Source: an uncultured Bacilli bacterium (GTDB taxonomy: Bacteria; Bacillota_I; Bacilli_A; RF39; UBA660). From it: a DNA stretch of 21,365 nucleotides. The notes below the pieces were generated by a model. It had not been told where the DNA came from. It did not search any database and saw only the letters and a list, made by a program, of their open reading frames with translations. The translations under genes and the position numbers were made by a program. The DNA is taken from positions 1 through 21,365 of the forward strand of contig CAKORV010000019.1 of assembly GCA_934101625.1 (NCBI GenBank), read 5' to 3'. The first letter of the stretch is position 1, and each line of letters begins with the position of its first letter. Below are positions 15,009-21,365 of the stretch, one piece after another.

Positions 15009-15037
15009 AGAAGATGAATTAATTTTCATCTTCTTTT
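15007..15037. terminator. Bidirectional terminator shared by rluB and ferredoxin genes
   Basis: A perfect 12-bp stem, AAAGAAGATGAA (15007-15018) with TTCATCTTCTTT (15025-15036), and a 6-base loop. The left arm overlaps the rluB stop; the loop and right arm contain the stop and last codons of the ferredoxin gene. Confidence 0.85.
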
Positions 15038-15231
15038 ACATCATCTATTCTAATAGCTTCAGTAGGACAATTTTCAATAGTTTCAAGAATACTCATCTTA
15101 TCATCAGGATTAACTTCCTTACCAACAGGATCAGCTTGTCCCATTTCATCAAAAACCAAATATTCTGGATGTCTACTAACACAATATCCACATCCAATAC
15201 AAGCATCTTTATTAATAACAATTTTATCCAT
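15019..15231 (-). CDS. fer: Ferredoxin, single [4Fe-4S] cluster
   Basis: A 70-residue cytoplasmic electron carrier. Cluster ligands are C11, C14 and C17 (CIGCGYC), with C55 in NCPTEAI, the pattern of Bacillus-type monocluster ferredoxins. The protein is acidic, as usual. The start is the ATG at 15231: AGGAGG lies seven bases upstream. A longer in-frame version starting at 15279 would reach into the promoter and is rejected. The last codons form part of the terminator stem. The electron partner cannot be told from the neighbours. Confidence 0.93.
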   Translation of the reverse strand: MDKIVINKDACIGCGYCVSRHPEYLVFDEMGQADPVGKEVNPDDKMSILETIENCPTEAIRIDDVKEDEN

Positions 15232-15250
15232 TTTAACTCCTCCTAAAAAC

Positions 15251-15279
15251 ATTATATTATTAAATTTAATTAAAATCAA
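15251..15279 (-). promoter_or_regulatory. Promoter of the ferredoxin gene
   Basis: On the minus strand: TTGATT (15279-15274), 17 bp, TATAAT (15256-15251). Confidence 0.75.
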
Positions 15280-15308
15280 TTTTTATACTATCAAAAGTTT
15301 AAATTTTA

Positions 15309-15317
15309 TGATATTAT
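15309..15317 (+). promoter_or_regulatory. Extended -10 box of the tail-anchored protein gene
   Basis: TGATATTAT; the region 17 bp upstream is TATCAA, a poor -35. Divergent from the ferredoxin promoter. Confidence 0.4.
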
Positions 15318-15334
15318 TATTATGGTGAAATAGT

Positions 15335-16264
15335 ATGGATACTAGAATGGAAAGGTATAAAAGTGAAAATAATGTAACTCAATCATCAAGAGTAAGTAAA
15401 AATAATTCTTTATATGAATCTATTAAAACAAGTGATTTATCTAGAATTAAAAATAATGATAATATGAGAGTTATTGAAAGTAATGGAAAAACTATAGACA
15501 TTGCTAAAATAAAAAAATATTTAGAAGAAACAAATGGCAAAGATTATGAAAACAAAAGAAGAAATATCGTACCAAGAGAAACAAACATTGAAAATAATGA
15601 AAAAGAAATAGTTAAAGACTATGATATTAATTCTGTTCTAGAAAATGCTAAAAAAACTAGAGAAATAGATTACGATAGAGAAAGATATAAAAAACTAAAG
15701 AAAGAAGAATACGATATTTTAAGTAAGTTAAAAGTTTATGATACAGAAGAAGTGCCTTTAGAAAAAGAAGACTTTAATACTGAAGAAAAAACATTAATAG
15801 ACTTAATAAATACAGTCACAATCCATAAAGGTGACATCAACTTATTAGAAGAATTAATAGGTGGAGATGATGAAGAAACTACTCTTCCTATAGAAGAAGA
15901 AATAAAACAAGAAAAATTATCTAAAACAAATGATAAAGTAGGCATTACTGAAGAAATCCCTTTAGTGAGTCCTGATAAATTAAAAGAAGAATTACCAATT
16001 GAACAAAAATTAAACAAAACAGAAGACTTTAGTAAAACTAAAGAATTAGTAGATTTAAAAGAAAAAACTATGGAACTTGAAAATTCATTCTATACAAGTT
16101 CTATGAAATTTAGTAAAGAAGATTTTGAAGGATTTGATGAACTAGAAAAAAGTGTTAAAAAGAATAGTGCTCTTACAGTAATACTACTAATATTACTAGT
16201 ATTCTTTATAATAGGAACACTTATTGTAATAGCAAACTATATATTTAATTTAGGACTATTTTAA
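15335..16264 (+). CDS. Tail-anchored acidic protein, unknown
   Basis: 309 residues: a long, highly charged and probably disordered cytoplasmic part (Lys/Glu/Asp/Asn-rich), then one C-terminal hydrophobic helix at about 277-303 (SALTVILLILLVFFIIGTL and on), ending NLGLF. One conserved-looking stretch near residues 45-70 (RVIESNGKTIDIAKIKKYLEE) may be a short folded or interaction module. This topology, cytoplasmic tail plus single C-terminal helix, suits a membrane scaffold or division/envelope adaptor, but no family is recognised. GGTGA (15324-15328) precedes the ATG; an ATG at 15347 is an alternative. The stop codon lies in the loop of its terminator. Confidence 0.75.
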   Translation: MDTRMERYKSENNVTQSSRVSKNNSLYESIKTSDLSRIKNNDNMRVIESNGKTIDIAKIKKYLEETNGKDYENKRRNIVPRETNIENNEKEIVKDYDINSVLENAKKTREIDYDRERYKKLKKEEYDILSKLKVYDTEEVPLEKEDFNTEEKTLIDLINTVTIHKGDINLLEELIGGDDEETTLPIEEEIKQEKLSKTNDKVGITEEIPLVSPDKLKEELPIEQKLNKTEDFSKTKELVDLKEKTMELENSFYTSSMKFSKEDFEGFDELEKSVKKNSALTVILLILLVFFIIGTLIVIANYIFNLGLF

Positions 16265-16277
16265 TAGTCTTTTTTTT
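16252..16277 (+). terminator. Intrinsic terminator overlapping the stop codon
   Basis: The stem GACTAT (16254-16259) with ATAGTC (16264-16269), extendable with a G.U pair, is followed by a T8 run; the TAA stop (16262-16264) is in the loop. Confidence 0.85.
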
Positions 16278-16300
16278 AATATAAAAAATATAATTAATTG

Positions 16301-17002
16301 ATGAAAAGAAAAATGAAACTAAAAAGAAATATAAAATTTAAACTAAAAGATAAATTCTTAGTGACATTTATTCTAATATCGTTAATTGTATATATAATAA
16401 TGAAATTGATTAATAAAGAAACAATAAAAGTACTTGAACCATACTTAGAAAGTGATATGAAAAAACAAGCCTTGGACATTATAAACACATCAATAATAGA
16501 AAATAACAATAAAAGTACTTTTAATGACTTAATAATAACTGATAAAAATAGTGAAGGAGAAATAATTGGAGTTGACTTTGATACCTTAAAGGTAAACAAG
16601 ATATTAACTGAATTAAACAAAACGATACTAGATAATCTTAGAAGTCTTGAAAGTGGAGAAAAATCGAATAAATATGATGATTCTCATAACATATATAAAA
16701 TACCTTTCTACATTTTTTCTAATAATATATATCTAAGAAACTTAGGCTTTAATATGCCATTTAAAATAAAAATCATAAGTAACAATACAAGTCACATAAA
16801 AACAGATTTATCAAGTTACGGAATAAATAATGCATTAGTTAAAATGTATGTTGAAGTCAACGTATTTATGCAAGTAATAATGCCATATTTATCAAATGAA
16901 ATACAAGTAGAAACTGAAGTACCTGTCATGATGAAAATAATAAATGGAAGAATACCTGAAGTTTATGGTGGTATGTATTCAATAAATAGCCATAGTGTTT
17001 GA
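16301..17002 (+). CDS. yunB: Sporulation protein YunB
   Basis: 233 residues. A basic N-terminus (MKRKMKLKRNIKFKLKDK) and one membrane helix (about 19-37) precede an external domain. The domain follows the YunB pattern: a helix with DIINTSIIENN, a segment GEIIGVDFDTLKVNKILTEL, YKIPFYIFSNN, LRNLGFNMPFKI, KTDLSSYGINNALVKMYVEV, then VFMQVIMPYLS and VETEVPVMMKIINGRIPE. YunB is needed for efficient sporulation in Bacillus subtilis and acts at the forespore/mother-cell membranes; its chemistry is unknown. The ATG at 16301 is used; a TTG directly before it and an ATG at 16313 are alternatives, and none has a Shine-Dalgarno. TATAAT at 16289-16294 ends six bases before, suggesting a leaderless message. 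The stop is TGA. Confidence 0.85.
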   Translation: MKRKMKLKRNIKFKLKDKFLVTFILISLIVYIIMKLINKETIKVLEPYLESDMKKQALDIINTSIIENNNKSTFNDLIITDKNSEGEIIGVDFDTLKVNKILTELNKTILDNLRSLESGEKSNKYDDSHNIYKIPFYIFSNNIYLRNLGFNMPFKIKIISNNTSHIKTDLSSYGINNALVKMYVEVNVFMQVIMPYLSNEIQVETEVPVMMKIINGRIPEVYGGMYSINSHSV

Positions 17003-17027
17003 TTTTATTAAAATAAAATATTATAAT
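16999..17027 (+). promoter_or_regulatory. Promoter of yutD
   Basis: TTGATT (16999-17004), overlapping the yunB stop, 17 bp, TATAAT (17022-17027). Confidence 0.75.
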
Positions 17028-17042
17028 GTATTTGGTGGTTAT

Positions 17043-17318
17043 ATGATAATTAAAATATTTGATAAAGATTACGAAATGGTAGAAAATTATAATGAGGCTT
17101 TTAATGAAGAAGAATTTTTAGATAAATGTACAGATTACTTTAAAGACTTTGATTACATAGTTGGTGACATTGCGTATAGTAAACTTAGATTAAAAGGATT
17201 TAATACTCCAACAAATAAAAATTTTAAAGAAATAAATGATTATAAAAAAATAAAAAAGTATATAAAAGAAAATTGTGCTTATGGTTGTAAATATTTTATA
17301 TTGAAAAAAATAATGTAA
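17043..17318 (+). CDS. yutD: YutD-family protein (DUF1027)
   Basis: 91 residues, cytoplasmic. The family signature is clear: YEMVENYNEAFNEEEFLDK, then FDYIVGD, KLRLKGF and, near the end, YIKENCAYGCKYFILKK. YutD is conserved across Bacilli but its function is not established. The ATG at 17043 is preferred: GGTGG (17034-17038) precedes it, and an upstream in-frame ATG at 16995 would lie inside yunB and ahead of the promoter's start site. It is transcribed separately from yunB. Confidence 0.92.
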   Translation: MIIKIFDKDYEMVENYNEAFNEEEFLDKCTDYFKDFDYIVGDIAYSKLRLKGFNTPTNKNFKEINDYKKIKKYIKENCAYGCKYFILKKIM

Positions 17319-17335
17319 GAATTTATCAAAAGTGA

Positions 17336-17364
17336 TTGATAAAAATCATCATCTGTGGTATCCT
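17336..17364 (+). promoter_or_regulatory. Promoter of the 17390-18489 operon
   Basis: TTGATA (17336-17341), 17 bp, TGGTATCCT with the -10 at 17359-17364. An inverted repeat, TTTATCA (17322-17328) with TGATAAA (17337-17343), covers the -35 box. Confidence 0.55.
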
Positions 17365-17389
17365 ATTTTTAGAGTAGGAGAGTGATCTT

Positions 17390-17647
17390 ATGAATAAAAT
17401 TACTATTCAAAATATGAATGGTACAATGGAAGAAGTAAGTGTTGTTAATTCATTCAATGTAAAGGATATTAACAAAAGTTTTGTTATATTATCAAAAGGT
17501 GAAAGTTTAAATGATACAATGAGTAAAGTATATATATCAGAAGTTGTTGAAGAAAGTCCAAACGTTTACAAATTAGTTGGAATAACTGATGAAAGTATAT
17601 GGGATAAAGTAAAACAAGCTATGAAAGGAATAGTACAAGGTGGTTAA
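17390..17647 (+). CDS. Small unknown protein, DUF1292-like size
   Basis: 85 residues; AGGAG (17376-17380) lies nine bases before the ATG. The N-terminal two thirds is beta-rich (KITIQNMNGTMEEVSVV, SFVILSKGES, MSKVYISEVVEE, VYKLVGITDE), and the C-terminus is a short helix ending GIVQGG. Size, position and strand pattern recall the DUF1292/YrzB proteins of Bacilli, but I see no decisive motif. It is in an operon with the next gene: two bases separate stop and start, and its last codons GGTGGT supply the next gene's ribosome site, so translation is coupled. Confidence 0.75.
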   Translation: MNKITIQNMNGTMEEVSVVNSFNVKDINKSFVILSKGESLNDTMSKVYISEVVEESPNVYKLVGITDESIWDKVKQAMKGIVQGG

Positions 17648-17649
17648 TT

Positions 17650-18489
17650 ATGAATTTTGAAAATGCTAAAGTAATTTTAAGTGGTTATAGAGTAATAGGA
17701 CTTAAGAATACAGATATTGAAAAATTGATTAAATCTCAAGAAAGTTCTTTTGCAATAAATGATAGTGTAACCAAAGATGTTCCAGTTGAACCAGCAGTTA
17801 ATCAAACAATGGCTCAATCTACACCAGTTACACCAATAATGCCAAAACAACCATCAGTAGAAGTAACACCTGAAGTAAAAGTGGAACCAGTAAAGCCAGA
17901 ACAACCCCAAATGGTATCTAATCCTACACCAGAACCAATTCCATCAATTGATCCAGCACCTGCTGCAGAAGCACCAGATGAAATTGTTACTCAAACAGGA
18001 AATATATTTGATAATCCAATGCCTTCAGTTCCACCAGTAAGTAGTACACCTGTAAGTGAACCAGTTAGTACAGAACCAGCATTTGATGAACCTGTTTTAA
18101 GCGACAATTCATTCAGTATGCCTGCACAAGAACCAACACAAACTTTTGAAACACCTACTGATTTCTTCAATAAATCAGAAATACAAAAACCACAAGTAGC
18201 AACACCTGTAGAACCAAAATTGACAAATATACCAAAATTTGAACCTACAATAAATGAACCAAAAGTAGAAGATCCAGCATTAATATATTTAGATTCAATT
18301 GAAGAAATAGTTAGAAACACAAAAGAAATAGTGGAAGGTAAAAATCAAATGATAGATGCTTTAAACAAAAAAGTTGAATTACTAACAAATGAATTAAATA
18401 ATTTAAAAAGTGCAAAGTTAAACAATCTACAAATGGGTGATACAAGAGTATTAACACCAAATAATAACATAAATAATCAAGCTGCTTAA
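17650..18489 (+). CDS. Proline-rich protein with C-terminal coiled coil
   Basis: 279 residues. A short N-terminal segment (1-30, FENAKVILSGYRVIGLKNTDIEKLI) looks folded. Residues about 45-205 are a long Pro/Glu/Thr/Val-rich linker with repeated EPV, VEP and TPV units. Residues about 210-262 form a predicted coiled coil (LDSIEEIVRNTKEIVEGK, then ALNKKVELLTNELNNLK). There is no signal peptide or membrane helix, so it is probably a cytoplasmic scaffold. Base use shifts towards CCA/GTA codons in the linker, as expected for low complexity. No function is assigned. It is translationally coupled to the small protein upstream and closed by a terminator formed around its stop codon. Confidence 0.8.
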   Translation: MNFENAKVILSGYRVIGLKNTDIEKLIKSQESSFAINDSVTKDVPVEPAVNQTMAQSTPVTPIMPKQPSVEVTPEVKVEPVKPEQPQMVSNPTPEPIPSIDPAPAAEAPDEIVTQTGNIFDNPMPSVPPVSSTPVSEPVSTEPAFDEPVLSDNSFSMPAQEPTQTFETPTDFFNKSEIQKPQVATPVEPKLTNIPKFEPTINEPKVEDPALIYLDSIEEIVRNTKEIVEGKNQMIDALNKKVELLTNELNNLKSAKLNNLQMGDTRVLTPNNNINNQAA

Positions 18490-18504
18490 TTAGCAGTTTT
18501 TTTT
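18479..18504 (+). terminator. Intrinsic terminator containing the stop codon
   Basis: AAGCTGCT with AGCAGTTT around the TAA (one G.U pair), followed by T8. Confidence 0.85.
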
Positions 18505-18541
18505 CTATACAAATCACATATAATTTAATAGGAGAGTCTTT

Positions 18542-19441
18542 ATGAAAGAAACTATTAAATTTTATTATGATACATACATAAAAGAACTATATGAAATAAA
18601 CAATGGATATTATTTTTACCTTAATAATTATAAATATTACTTTATAGAATTCAATAGAGATATCAGAGAAATAGACATACTTTTTAAACTATCTAACGAA
18701 CTATATAATAAAAACATACTTGTAGACACATTTATATTAAACAAAGATAATAAAGTACTTACAAACATTCAAAATAAAAACTATGTATTATTAAGAGTTA
18801 ATTCAATAGAAAATGATAAATATAATTTAAAAGACATAATAAAATTTAATAATTTATACACAAGTAATACTAAAATTGAACCTTGGTCAACTCTATGGAT
18901 TAATAAAATAGATGCATTTGAAGAAAAAATAAGTGAATTAAATAATGACTATCCAATAATACAATCTTCATTTGACTATTACATAGGACTAGCAGAAAAT
19001 GCAATAAGTTATGTAAATGATACTTTTATTGAAGAGAACAATTTTAAAATAAATTTAAATCATAAAAGAATAAAAGATGCTTATCAAGGATATGTAAATA
19101 ATCCGTTAACATTTACATTTGACTATAGAGTTAGAGATATAGCAGAATATATAAAATACAATTATTTTAATAATACAATTAATTATGATGAAATAGAAGA
19201 AGTAATATTAAATAGTGACTTAAATAAAGGAGAATTAAGACTATTAGTTGGAAGACTATTATATCCTTCATATTATTTAGATACCATTAAAGACATATTT
19301 ATATATGAAAAAAATGAAGAGGAATTAAATAAATATATAAACAAAATTAATGATTACGAATTGTTTTTACAAGATATTTACATAACAATAAAACGTAAAT
19401 ATGAAATTCCGCCTATAGAATGGCTTGTAAATAAAAAATAA
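18542..19441 (+). CDS. yutH: YutH/CotS-type kinase-like spore-coat protein
   Basis: 299 residues, cytoplasmic, with an aminoglycoside-phosphotransferase-like layout. Residues 5-85 form a small N-lobe (YELNNGYYFYLNNYKYYFIEF style). Then come PWSTLWINKIDAFEEKI (114-130), SSFDYYIGLAENAISYV (142-158), LNHKRI (172-177) and FDYRVRDIAEYIK (193-205), and the C-terminus is PPIEWLVNK. This matches YutH/CotS-family proteins tied to spore coats. The catalytic HxD of active kinases appears as HKR, so it may be a pseudokinase. AGGAGAG (18530-18536) precedes the ATG. The nearby yunB and yutD genes recall the yut-yun region of B. subtilis and support the name. TATAAT at 18519-18524 may be the -10, without a good -35. 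Confidence 0.75.
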   Translation: MKETIKFYYDTYIKELYEINNGYYFYLNNYKYYFIEFNRDIREIDILFKLSNELYNKNILVDTFILNKDNKVLTNIQNKNYVLLRVNSIENDKYNLKDIIKFNNLYTSNTKIEPWSTLWINKIDAFEEKISELNNDYPIIQSSFDYYIGLAENAISYVNDTFIEENNFKINLNHKRIKDAYQGYVNNPLTFTFDYRVRDIAEYIKYNYFNNTINYDEIEEVILNSDLNKGELRLLVGRLLYPSYYLDTIKDIFIYEKNEEELNKYINKINDYELFLQDIYITIKRKYEIPPIEWLVNKK

Positions 19442-19453
19442 GATTGGTATAAT
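19425..19453 (+). promoter_or_regulatory. Promoter of the DUF1015 gene, inside yutH
   Basis: TTGTAA (19425-19430) within the last codons of the previous gene, 17 bp, TGGTATAAT with the -10 at 19448-19453. Confidence 0.75.
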
Positions 19454-19472
19454 TATATCAGGAGATGATATT

Positions 19473-20732
19473 ATGAAAGTACCTTTCAAAAGAGGAAATA
19501 TTTTAATTCCAAAAAATGTTGATATGGAAAAATGGAGTGTAGTAGCGTGTGATCAATTCACAAGTGAACCAGAATATTGGAAAAAATTAGATTCTATTGT
19601 AGGAGACGCACCTTCAACTTTAAGAATAACTTTACCAGAAATATATTTGGAAGAAAATGATGTAGAAGAAAGAATAAAGAAAATAAATAGTACTATGGAA
19701 GAATATTTAAATAAAGATTTATTTACAGAATTAACTGATAGTATGATTTATTTAGAAAGAACTCAAGCCGATGGAAAAATCAGAGAAGGTTTAATGGGAA
19801 TAGTTGACTTAGAAGATTATAGTTATGAAAAAGGCAGCCAAACACTTATAAGAGCAACTGAAAAAACTGTAATTGAAAGAATACCACCTAGAGTTAAAGT
19901 AAGAGAAAATGCTTTACTTGAATTACCACATATAATGATATTAATTGATGATGAAAAGAAAGACATAATAGAAAGTTTAAAAGAAGAAGTAACTGATAAT
20001 GATATAGTTTATGACTTTGAACTTAATATGAATGGTGGACATATAAGAGGCTATAAGCTAAATGAAAACTCAATGAATGAAATAGATTCTAAACTTGAAA
20101 AATTAGCCGATAAAGACTATTTCGAAAGTAAATATGGAGTAACAGATAAAGGTGTATTATTATTCGCTATGGGAGATGGAAATCATTCATTAGCAACTGC
20201 AAAAGCTTGTTACGAGAATTTAAAGAAAACAATGAGTGAAGAAGAATATTTAAATAATCCAGCAAGATATGCATTAGTTGAACTAGTTAATCTTCATAGC
20301 ACTGCTTTAGAATTTGAAGCAATCAATAGAGTTATATTTGATACTGATAAAGAAAATTTATTAAATGAATTACAAAAATACTATAATATAAATAAAGATG
20401 GAAATGGACAAAAAGTAAGAGTCATAACTGATAATTTAAATGAAGATTGGTATATTGAAAATCCTAAATCAAATATTGCTGTAGGTTCAATTCAAATGTT
20501 CTTAGATGAATATTTAAAAGAACACAAAGGTAAAATTGATTATATCCATGGAGAAGATGTTACTACAGAATTAGGAAGTAAAGAAGGTAATATTGGATTT
20601 ATCTTTGACGCCATGGGAAAATGTGATTTATTTAAAACAGTAATACTAGATGGTGCATTACCTAGAAAAACTTTCTCTATGGGACATGCAAACGATAAAA
20701 GATATTATCTTGAAGCAAGAAAGATAAAGTAA
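19473..20732 (+). CDS. DUF1015-family protein
   Basis: 419 residues, cytoplasmic; GGAG (19461-19464) lies eight bases before the ATG. The family is clear from the start (PFKRGNILIPKNVDMEKWS, VVACDQFTSEPEYW), from RTQADGKIREGLMGIVDLEDY, and above all from GDGNHS (234-239) followed by LATAKACYE. FDAMGKCDLFKTVILDGALPRKTFSMG lies near the C-terminus. DUF1015 proteins are widespread in bacteria and archaea and often sit near serine-biosynthesis genes, but their reaction is not settled as far as I know. No ser gene is in view. It is a single-gene unit with its own extended -10 promoter. Confidence 0.9.
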   Translation: MKVPFKRGNILIPKNVDMEKWSVVACDQFTSEPEYWKKLDSIVGDAPSTLRITLPEIYLEENDVEERIKKINSTMEEYLNKDLFTELTDSMIYLERTQADGKIREGLMGIVDLEDYSYEKGSQTLIRATEKTVIERIPPRVKVRENALLELPHIMILIDDEKKDIIESLKEEVTDNDIVYDFELNMNGGHIRGYKLNENSMNEIDSKLEKLADKDYFESKYGVTDKGVLLFAMGDGNHSLATAKACYENLKKTMSEEEYLNNPARYALVELVNLHSTALEFEAINRVIFDTDKENLLNELQKYYNINKDGNGQKVRVITDNLNEDWYIENPKSNIAVGSIQMFLDEYLKEHKGKIDYIHGEDVTTELGSKEGNIGFIFDAMGKCDLFKTVILDGALPRKTFSMGHANDKRYYLEARKIK

Positions 20733-20738
20733 AAAAAC

Positions 20739-20767
20739 TTTAAAAACTTAGAAAAGTATGCTATAAT
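20739..20767 (+). promoter_or_regulatory. Promoter of the S1-domain gene
   Basis: TTTAAA (20739-20744), 17 bp, TGCTATAAT with the -10 at 20762-20767. Confidence 0.65.
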
Positions 20768-20782
20768 TTTCTTGTGATAGCG

Positions 20783-21145
20783 ATGAATAATAGTTTTAAA
20801 GTAGGGGATATAGTCAAAGGGCAAATAACAGGGGTTACTCCTTATGGTATATTTGTTAGTTTAGATGATGACTATACAGGACTTGTTCATATATCAGAGG
20901 TTTCAGACAAATTTATTAAAAATTTACAAGATAAGTTTAATGTCGGTGATATTATAAATGTTAAAGTTATTGAAGTAGATGAAGATAAAAGTCATGTAAA
21001 ACTTTCTATAAAGAAAATTGACTATAAAGTTGAAGAAACACTAAGTATGATTCCAGAGTCTGGAAGTGGATTTGGAATGTTAAAATCTAACTTAGAAAGA
21101 TGGACAAGTAAAAAAATTGCCGAAATTAATAAAAAAATTAATTAA
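20783..21145 (+). CDS. S1 RNA-binding protein, CvfD/YugI type
   Basis: 120 residues. Residues about 5-78 are one S1 domain (FKVGDIVKGQITGVTPYGIF, GLVHISEVS, VGDIINVKVIEVDEDKSHVKLSIKK). A short C-terminal tail follows (SGFGMLKSNLERW, basic end). This matches the single-S1 general stress/virulence regulators YugI and CvfD of Bacilli, which bind RNA and associate with ribosomes. The ATG at 20783 is chosen; a GTG at 20774 is in frame but would coincide with the predicted transcript start. The ribosome site is weak (GTGAT). A tRNA operon begins just downstream. Confidence 0.88.
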   Translation: MNNSFKVGDIVKGQITGVTPYGIFVSLDDDYTGLVHISEVSDKFIKNLQDKFNVGDIINVKVIEVDEDKSHVKLSIKKIDYKVEETLSMIPESGSGFGMLKSNLERWTSKKIAEINKKIN

Positions 21146-21160
21146 ATATTCAAAAACTGG

Positions 21161-21189
21161 TTGACAGGTAGCCAATTAAATGGTATATT
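21161..21189 (+). promoter_or_regulatory. Strong promoter of the tRNA operon
   Basis: TTGACA (21161-21166), 17 bp, TGGTATATT with the -10 at 21184-21189. A small palindrome, TGCCAGTTGGCA (21196-21207), lies at the expected start, just before the first tRNA. Confidence 0.8.
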
Positions 21190-21209
21190 TGTAAATGCCA
21201 GTTGGCAAT

Positions 21210-21286
21210 GGGCGACTAGCTCAGTTGGTTAGAGCATCTGCCTTACAAGCAGGAGGTCGGGAGTTCGAGTCTCTCGTCGCCCACCA
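21210..21286 (+). tRNA. tRNA-Val(TAC)
   Basis: 77 bases: acceptor GGGCGAC/GTCGCCC, D arm AGCTCAGTTGGTTAGAGC, anticodon loop CTTACAA (anticodon TAC, reading GUA and probably other GUN codons), T loop TTCGAGT, encoded CCA. Confidence 0.96.
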
Positions 21287-21290
21287 TGAT

Positions 21291-21365
<75 letters not shown>

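Noticed and set aside
15232..15279. Longer ferredoxin beginning at 15279
   Set aside because: It would begin at the -35 box, upstream of the transcript start; AGGAGG fixes the start at 15231.
17000..17002. TGA read as tryptophan (Mycoplasma code)
   Set aside because: YunB ends naturally at this TGA, reading through would add only three residues, and all tryptophans in view use TGG.
16995..17042. yutD starting inside yunB
   Set aside because: The promoter's -10 box and the ribosome site both lie downstream of that ATG.
17760..18250. Repeated CCA/GTA-rich stretch as a DNA repeat or CRISPR-like array
   Set aside because: The units are irregular and stay in frame as a proline-rich linker; no constant repeat with variable spacers exists anywhere in the window.

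Overview
The window is very AT-rich (roughly a quarter G+C by eye). It looks like chromosomal DNA of a low-GC member of the Bacilli, most like the uncultured gut lineages near RF39/RFN20. The evidence is a YutD/YunB/YutH-type gene set typical of Bacillota, a one-cluster Bacillus-type ferredoxin, GGAGG-type ribosome binding sites, and promoters close to TTGACA-17-TATAAT. Tryptophan is encoded by TGG and TGA acts as a stop, so this is the standard bacterial code and not the Mycoplasma code. The lineage is inferred from protein character; no database was searched.

Region 1 (1-8988) is mainly accessory. It opens with the 3' part of a large cysteine-containing surface-type protein. A two-gene operon follows: an unknown helical protein and a protein with a faint HopA1-effector-like pattern. 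Next come a complete SWIM-SNF2 helicase, two unknown genes with their own promoters, and an unknown gene broken by a stop at codon 8 although its promoter and Shine-Dalgarno are intact.

Region 2 (8989-11530) is translation-related. It has tRNA-Leu(CAA) on the minus strand, a small three-helix membrane protein, the long clostridial-type glutamyl-tRNA synthetase, and tRNA-Glu(CUC) directly behind it.

Region 3 (11531-13183) holds two minus-strand genes. One is a membrane-anchored exported protein. The other is a solitary CheD-like protein in which the Thr/Cys/His positions of the CheD deamidase active site are kept at exact spacing. No chemotaxis gene is visible.

Region 4 (13184-16264) has a DacF/PBP5-type D,D-carboxypeptidase behind a terminator-like hairpin, an RluB-type pseudouridine synthase, a convergent ferredoxin, and a tail-anchored acidic protein.

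Region 5 (16265-19441) carries a YunB sporulation protein, YutD, a small unknown protein, a proline-rich coiled-coil protein and a YutH/CotS-type kinase-like spore-coat protein. This recalls the yut-yun region of Bacillus subtilis and suggests the organism sporulates or descends from a spore former.

Region 6 (19442-21365) has a DUF1015 protein, a CvfD/YugI-type S1 RNA-binding protein, and the start of a tRNA operon (Val-TAC, then Thr-TGT running off the end). Most transcription units are short, with one promoter and one intrinsic terminator each, often nested into neighbouring stop codons.
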